A stretch of 11,611 bases of DNA from assembly GCA_015852425.1 (NCBI GenBank), contig JAAAIG010001053.1, positions 1 to 11,611 on the forward strand. The letters are read 5' to 3'. The stretch comes from Gryganskiella cystojenkinii (Eukaryota; Mortierellomycota; Mortierellomycetes; Mortierellales; Mortierellaceae). Positions within the stretch are counted from its first letter, which is position 1, and the number at the start of each line of letters is the position of its first letter. Below, piece by piece: positions 9,474 through 11,611 of the stretch. A model generated the notes under the pieces. That model ran no database searches, had not been told where the DNA came from, and saw only the letters and a program-made list of their open reading frames with translations. The translations under genes were made by a program, and so were the position numbers.

Positions 9474-9496
9474 GCTTTTTTGATAAAAAAAGGCGA
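9474..9496. repeat. Small inverted repeat with T6/A7 arms
   Basis: CGC followed by T6, a GAT loop, A7 and then GGCG gives a short imperfect hairpin. It is one of several paired T/A structures in this intergenic stretch. It is not a bacterial-type terminator, since the region is eukaryotic and no gene ends here. Confidence 0.45.
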
Positions 9497-9555
9497 TTCG
9501 AGCGTTTGTTGTTCATGTAATCTACAGTACTGGAGCCTGTCGACTCTCTCGATAG

Positions 9556-9568
9556 TTTTTTTTTTTTT
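9556..9568. repeat. Poly(T) tract, 13 nt
   Basis: A pure run of thirteen T between CGATAG and AGAAG in the intergenic region. The length is near the limit of reliable calling. Confidence 0.6.
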
Positions 9569-9729
9569 AGAAGTGAACTGCTCTTCTCTCCACAATAACA
9601 GAAAAAAAACAAGACAAAAGAAATCATGCAACTTTTTGTCCCCATGTGCAATTCGCTTTCTCCGAGCAATTTGTATGTCCCCATGCTAGTTGCTCGGTTT
9701 GTCAAAGTTTTGCCTCTTTTTGCCTTAAC

Positions 9730-9744
9730 AAAAAAAAAAAAAAA
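9730..9744. repeat. Poly(A) tract, 15 nt
   Basis: A pure run of fifteen A after GCCTTAAC and before GAGAGAAGAGG. No retroposed gene, coding body or target-site duplication was recognised beside it, so it is treated as simple sequence. Confidence 0.6.
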
Positions 9745-10375
9745 GAGAGAAGAGGATGTTTCTGGTACATTCTGAGCGTTTTGATACATGTGAATGCAGA
9801 ACAGACAAAAAAAACCAGGACAGAGCTACAGGAATTCATTCTCCTTCAAACATGATTGAAGAGACAAACTAGAGGGGAGTAGGAGAGGAGGAGGGGAGAA
9901 CAATCTGCTTAGTACTATTAAAGCCGTTCCTTAAACAGTAAGACTGTGCATCCACACTACCCCTTCAACCGTATCATAATATTTTTAGGCCCGCGCCGCA
10001 GTTCTTGTTTCTCCACAAACTTCGGAGGATCGACGAATTTTGATCGACATAGAATATAATTCCCCTATTAATAAATGTACACACTATTAATAACGGAGGA
10101 GGGCGAGAGGAGCTAAGTGACATTTGTGGGACCTACATAATTGATGTTCATGCGAGTGCAGTGTAGTTCTTGAAACGGAGCTCGAGCGAAAGGACGCATG
10201 TAGCGCAAGCAGTCGTCGCGCAAAAAAAATACGGTTTCCTTGTCACAATCGATTAAACGTAGCGAAAAAAATACTAACGCAGCCCAAAATAGAAAAGGAC
10301 CATGAGCAAAGACGAAAGATATATTATAATGATAAAGTTAATTCGTTGGGTTCTTATCGAAGACGTTTATCTTTT

Positions 10376-10395
10376 GAAAGGAAAGGAAAGGAAAG
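10376..10395. repeat. (GAAAG)4 microsatellite
   Basis: Four tandem GAAAG units followed by AAGAGAG lie about 40 nt downstream of the stop of the C-terminal fragment, in what would be its 3' UTR. Confidence 0.7.
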
Positions 10396-10433
10396 AAGAG
10401 AGACCTGTCAAACTTCAATGTTCCGAGTGGCCT

Positions 10434-11272
10434 CTAGTTCTCTGGGTTATGGCATGTGACACAGGTCTGAGCATACGTCAATAGATCGTTCCAGGCCGTC
10501 GTTGGTGCGAACCAGGTGTCAAAAGTGGTCGCATTTGTCGCTGACCCGATCGGATACGTCTGCTGGGAAGCCCAATCCTGTTGGGTCATTAGTGGCGGTA
10601 GACCGACATTGATGACCGGTTGAAACGACAAAAAGTTCATGGGGATATTTGTGCTTGCGCCGACCTGAACCAAGTCAGCCATGGCTGCCATCTCCGTGGG
10701 AGAGGCTCTCGCTGGGGGTGTGAAATACACCTTGAACGAAACCTCTTGGCCTTGCTCCGTCAGTGTGATTGGGATTGAGATGTCGCCGACGATGTCAAAC
10801 TGTAAGAATGGAAGAACAGCACTGAAATTGCCGGTTAACTTTGCCTGCGCATCACCCAACCATTGCTTGGGGTCGACCATGACATTGAGTAACTCCGTCG
10901 GGACCGATCCATGGGGTCGTCTATAGTTGTTTGTAAATTCGACGACACCATCCGGGCCGTGGTAGGGGTGGATCGGATCTTCCAGTACTTTTCATATGGA
11001 TGAGGCGGCGTCGCACTGACCATACCCTTGGGGAGAACATTGTTACTGAGGAGATCCTTCAGCCCTTTGTTCAGTGCCTTGTTCTTGCTAGAATCCTCGT
11101 ACGCAAACATGACCAAGGGTACGTCTCCTGTGACAGATTCATTCGAGATCTCATTCGCAGCCCCACCGTCCTGTGGTGGAAGAGAGGCGACACTAGGGAG
11201 GAAGAAGAGAAATCCCCGGATGACCCTCCCGTGCCTCATCCTGATCCGCTCGTTGCAAAAGGAGGACTTCAT
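10434..11272 (-). pseudogene. C-terminal fragment of a second LEA-2/DUF3712-like protein, frameshifted
   Basis: This is a diverged relative of roughly the last 240 residues of the large protein beside it. Shared landmarks in order are NKALNKGLKDL (NKALDKGLSSL in the large protein), RSTP, GVVE (GIVD), FQPVINVG (FFPVLNVG) and AWNDLLTYA (AWKDLLTWA). The upstream half is read from the ATG at 11272 and the downstream half lies in another frame that ends at 10434. The switch falls at a CCCC run at 10965-10968. One missing base there would join the halves into a continuous relative of the family; as given, the first frame stops at 10835 after 145 aa. Homology begins near 11170, exactly after a good splice-acceptor sequence (CCACCACAG), so the 5' codons may be intron, with upstream exons lost or beyond the window. 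It is otherwise free of stops despite low identity to its relative. It is therefore either a young pseudogene, or a real gene with a one-base assembly error. The extra C-terminus is TCVTCHNPEN. Confidence 0.72.
11171..11216 (-). other. Possible 3' splice site with pyrimidine tract
   Basis: On the minus strand a CT-rich stretch (TTCTCTTCTTCCTCCC, then CCTCTCTTCCACCACAG) ends with AG at 11171. The next base is the first position of the codon where similarity to the large protein begins (GACGGTGGG; Asp-Gly-Gly). This supports a terminal exon at 11170-10434. No donor or upstream exon could be recognised in the remaining 440 nt of the window. Confidence 0.4.
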
Positions 11273-11611
11273 TCACAACTTAGAAAGAGGCTCTCCGGGC
11301 GAGGGAGGGTAAAATAATCTTGTGGAGGGAACAAGCTCTTGCATATATTTTTTTATTTTTTATTTTTTTTACGCTCTTTCCTATTGAGCTTTTCGAATGT
11401 TGAATGATCTTCTGTGTCTGTTGGCCAACGGCACGACTTGCATACCACAATACAAACCGCAACATTGACAAAGAATAATATTTGTTTGTTGACTAGCTAA
11501 GTTGGAGGAATGTGTTGTCTTTATACTGTATAAGGAACGGGCGATGTTGTTTAGCGCAGTAAGAGCATCGCAGTAGGAGCTTGAAGGCAAGGTTAGAAAA
11601 GAAAGAGGCAG
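11273..11611. other. Upstream flank of the C-terminal fragment, no gene seen
   Basis: Neither strand shows LEA-like or other recognisable coding sequence here. A T-rich block at 11348-11380 (A-rich on the minus strand) abuts ATATATGC on the minus strand at 11350-11343, about 70 nt upstream of the ATG at 11272. This could serve as a TATA-type promoter for the fragment or be part of an intron. A TTGGCCAA palindrome lies near 11421. Confidence 0.45.

Larger units (their letters stand above)
8458..10433. other. 2-kb intergenic region with many A/T tracts and no credible gene
   Basis: Between the promoter of the large gene and the stop of the C-terminal fragment, no frame shows family motifs, codon bias or splice structure like the genes beside it. 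Overlapping open frames of about 150 codons on opposite strands at 8973-9432 look like shadows of low-complexity DNA. The stretch is marked by repeated T and A runs (9139-9156, 9368-9375, 9476-9491, 9556-9568, 9730-9744), and by two copies of CTATTAATAA at about 10066 and 10087. No tRNA, rRNA or CRISPR structure was seen. Confidence 0.55.

Noticed and set aside
10434..10466. CVTCH near the end of the fragment as a haem-binding CxxCH motif
   Set aside because: It is a single match at the extreme C-terminus of a beta-domain fragment with no cytochrome features.
1..11611. tRNA, rRNA, CRISPR array, transposon ends or operon-type promoters
   Set aside because: No cloverleaf or A/B box pair, no regularly spaced repeats, no transposase-like frame and no terminal repeats with target duplications were recognised.

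Overview
The window looks like nuclear DNA of a filamentous fungus, most probably an early-diverging lineage such as Mortierellomycota. The evidence is short GT-AG introns clustered at the 5' end of one gene, a single-exon F-box/LRR gene of the kind expanded in those fungi, long A/T homopolymer tracts between genes, and TATA, CCAAT and AATAAA signals instead of operons. The lineage is an inference from gene style; no marker gene is present. All supportable coding material lies on the minus strand.

Layout, low to high coordinates: (1) 1-298, non-coding, with a likely poly(A) signal for the next gene. (2) 299-2074 (minus), an intact single-exon F-box/leucine-rich-repeat protein of 591 aa. (3) 2075-2991, intergenic: F-box promoter side and 3' UTR of the large gene. 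(4) 2992-8111 (minus), a four-exon gene for a 1540-aa single-pass membrane protein whose luminal part is a long array of LEA-2/DUF3712-like beta domains. It is built as two tandem copies of a roughly 730-residue unit. This architecture recalls yeast Tag1 and the Vac7/TMEM106B group of vacuolar/lysosomal proteins. (5) 8112-10433, 2.3 kb without a credible gene: a CT-rich leader, TATA and CCAAT elements for the large gene, then A/T tracts. (6) 10434-11272 (minus), a diverged copy of only the C-terminal module of the large protein, broken by one apparent frameshift in a C run. (7) 11273-11611, no recognisable coding sequence.

There is no evidence that the genes form a pathway. The F-box protein would select substrates for SCF ubiquitin ligases, while the large protein would act in the vacuole or another endomembrane lumen. 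The link inside the window is the family relation between the large gene and the C-terminal fragment beside it, on the same strand, which suggests an old duplication followed by loss or rearrangement of the 5' part. The most unusual points are the internal duplication (which includes an echo of the membrane-anchor end), a stop-free 102-nt intron, and the nearly intact C-terminal fragment.
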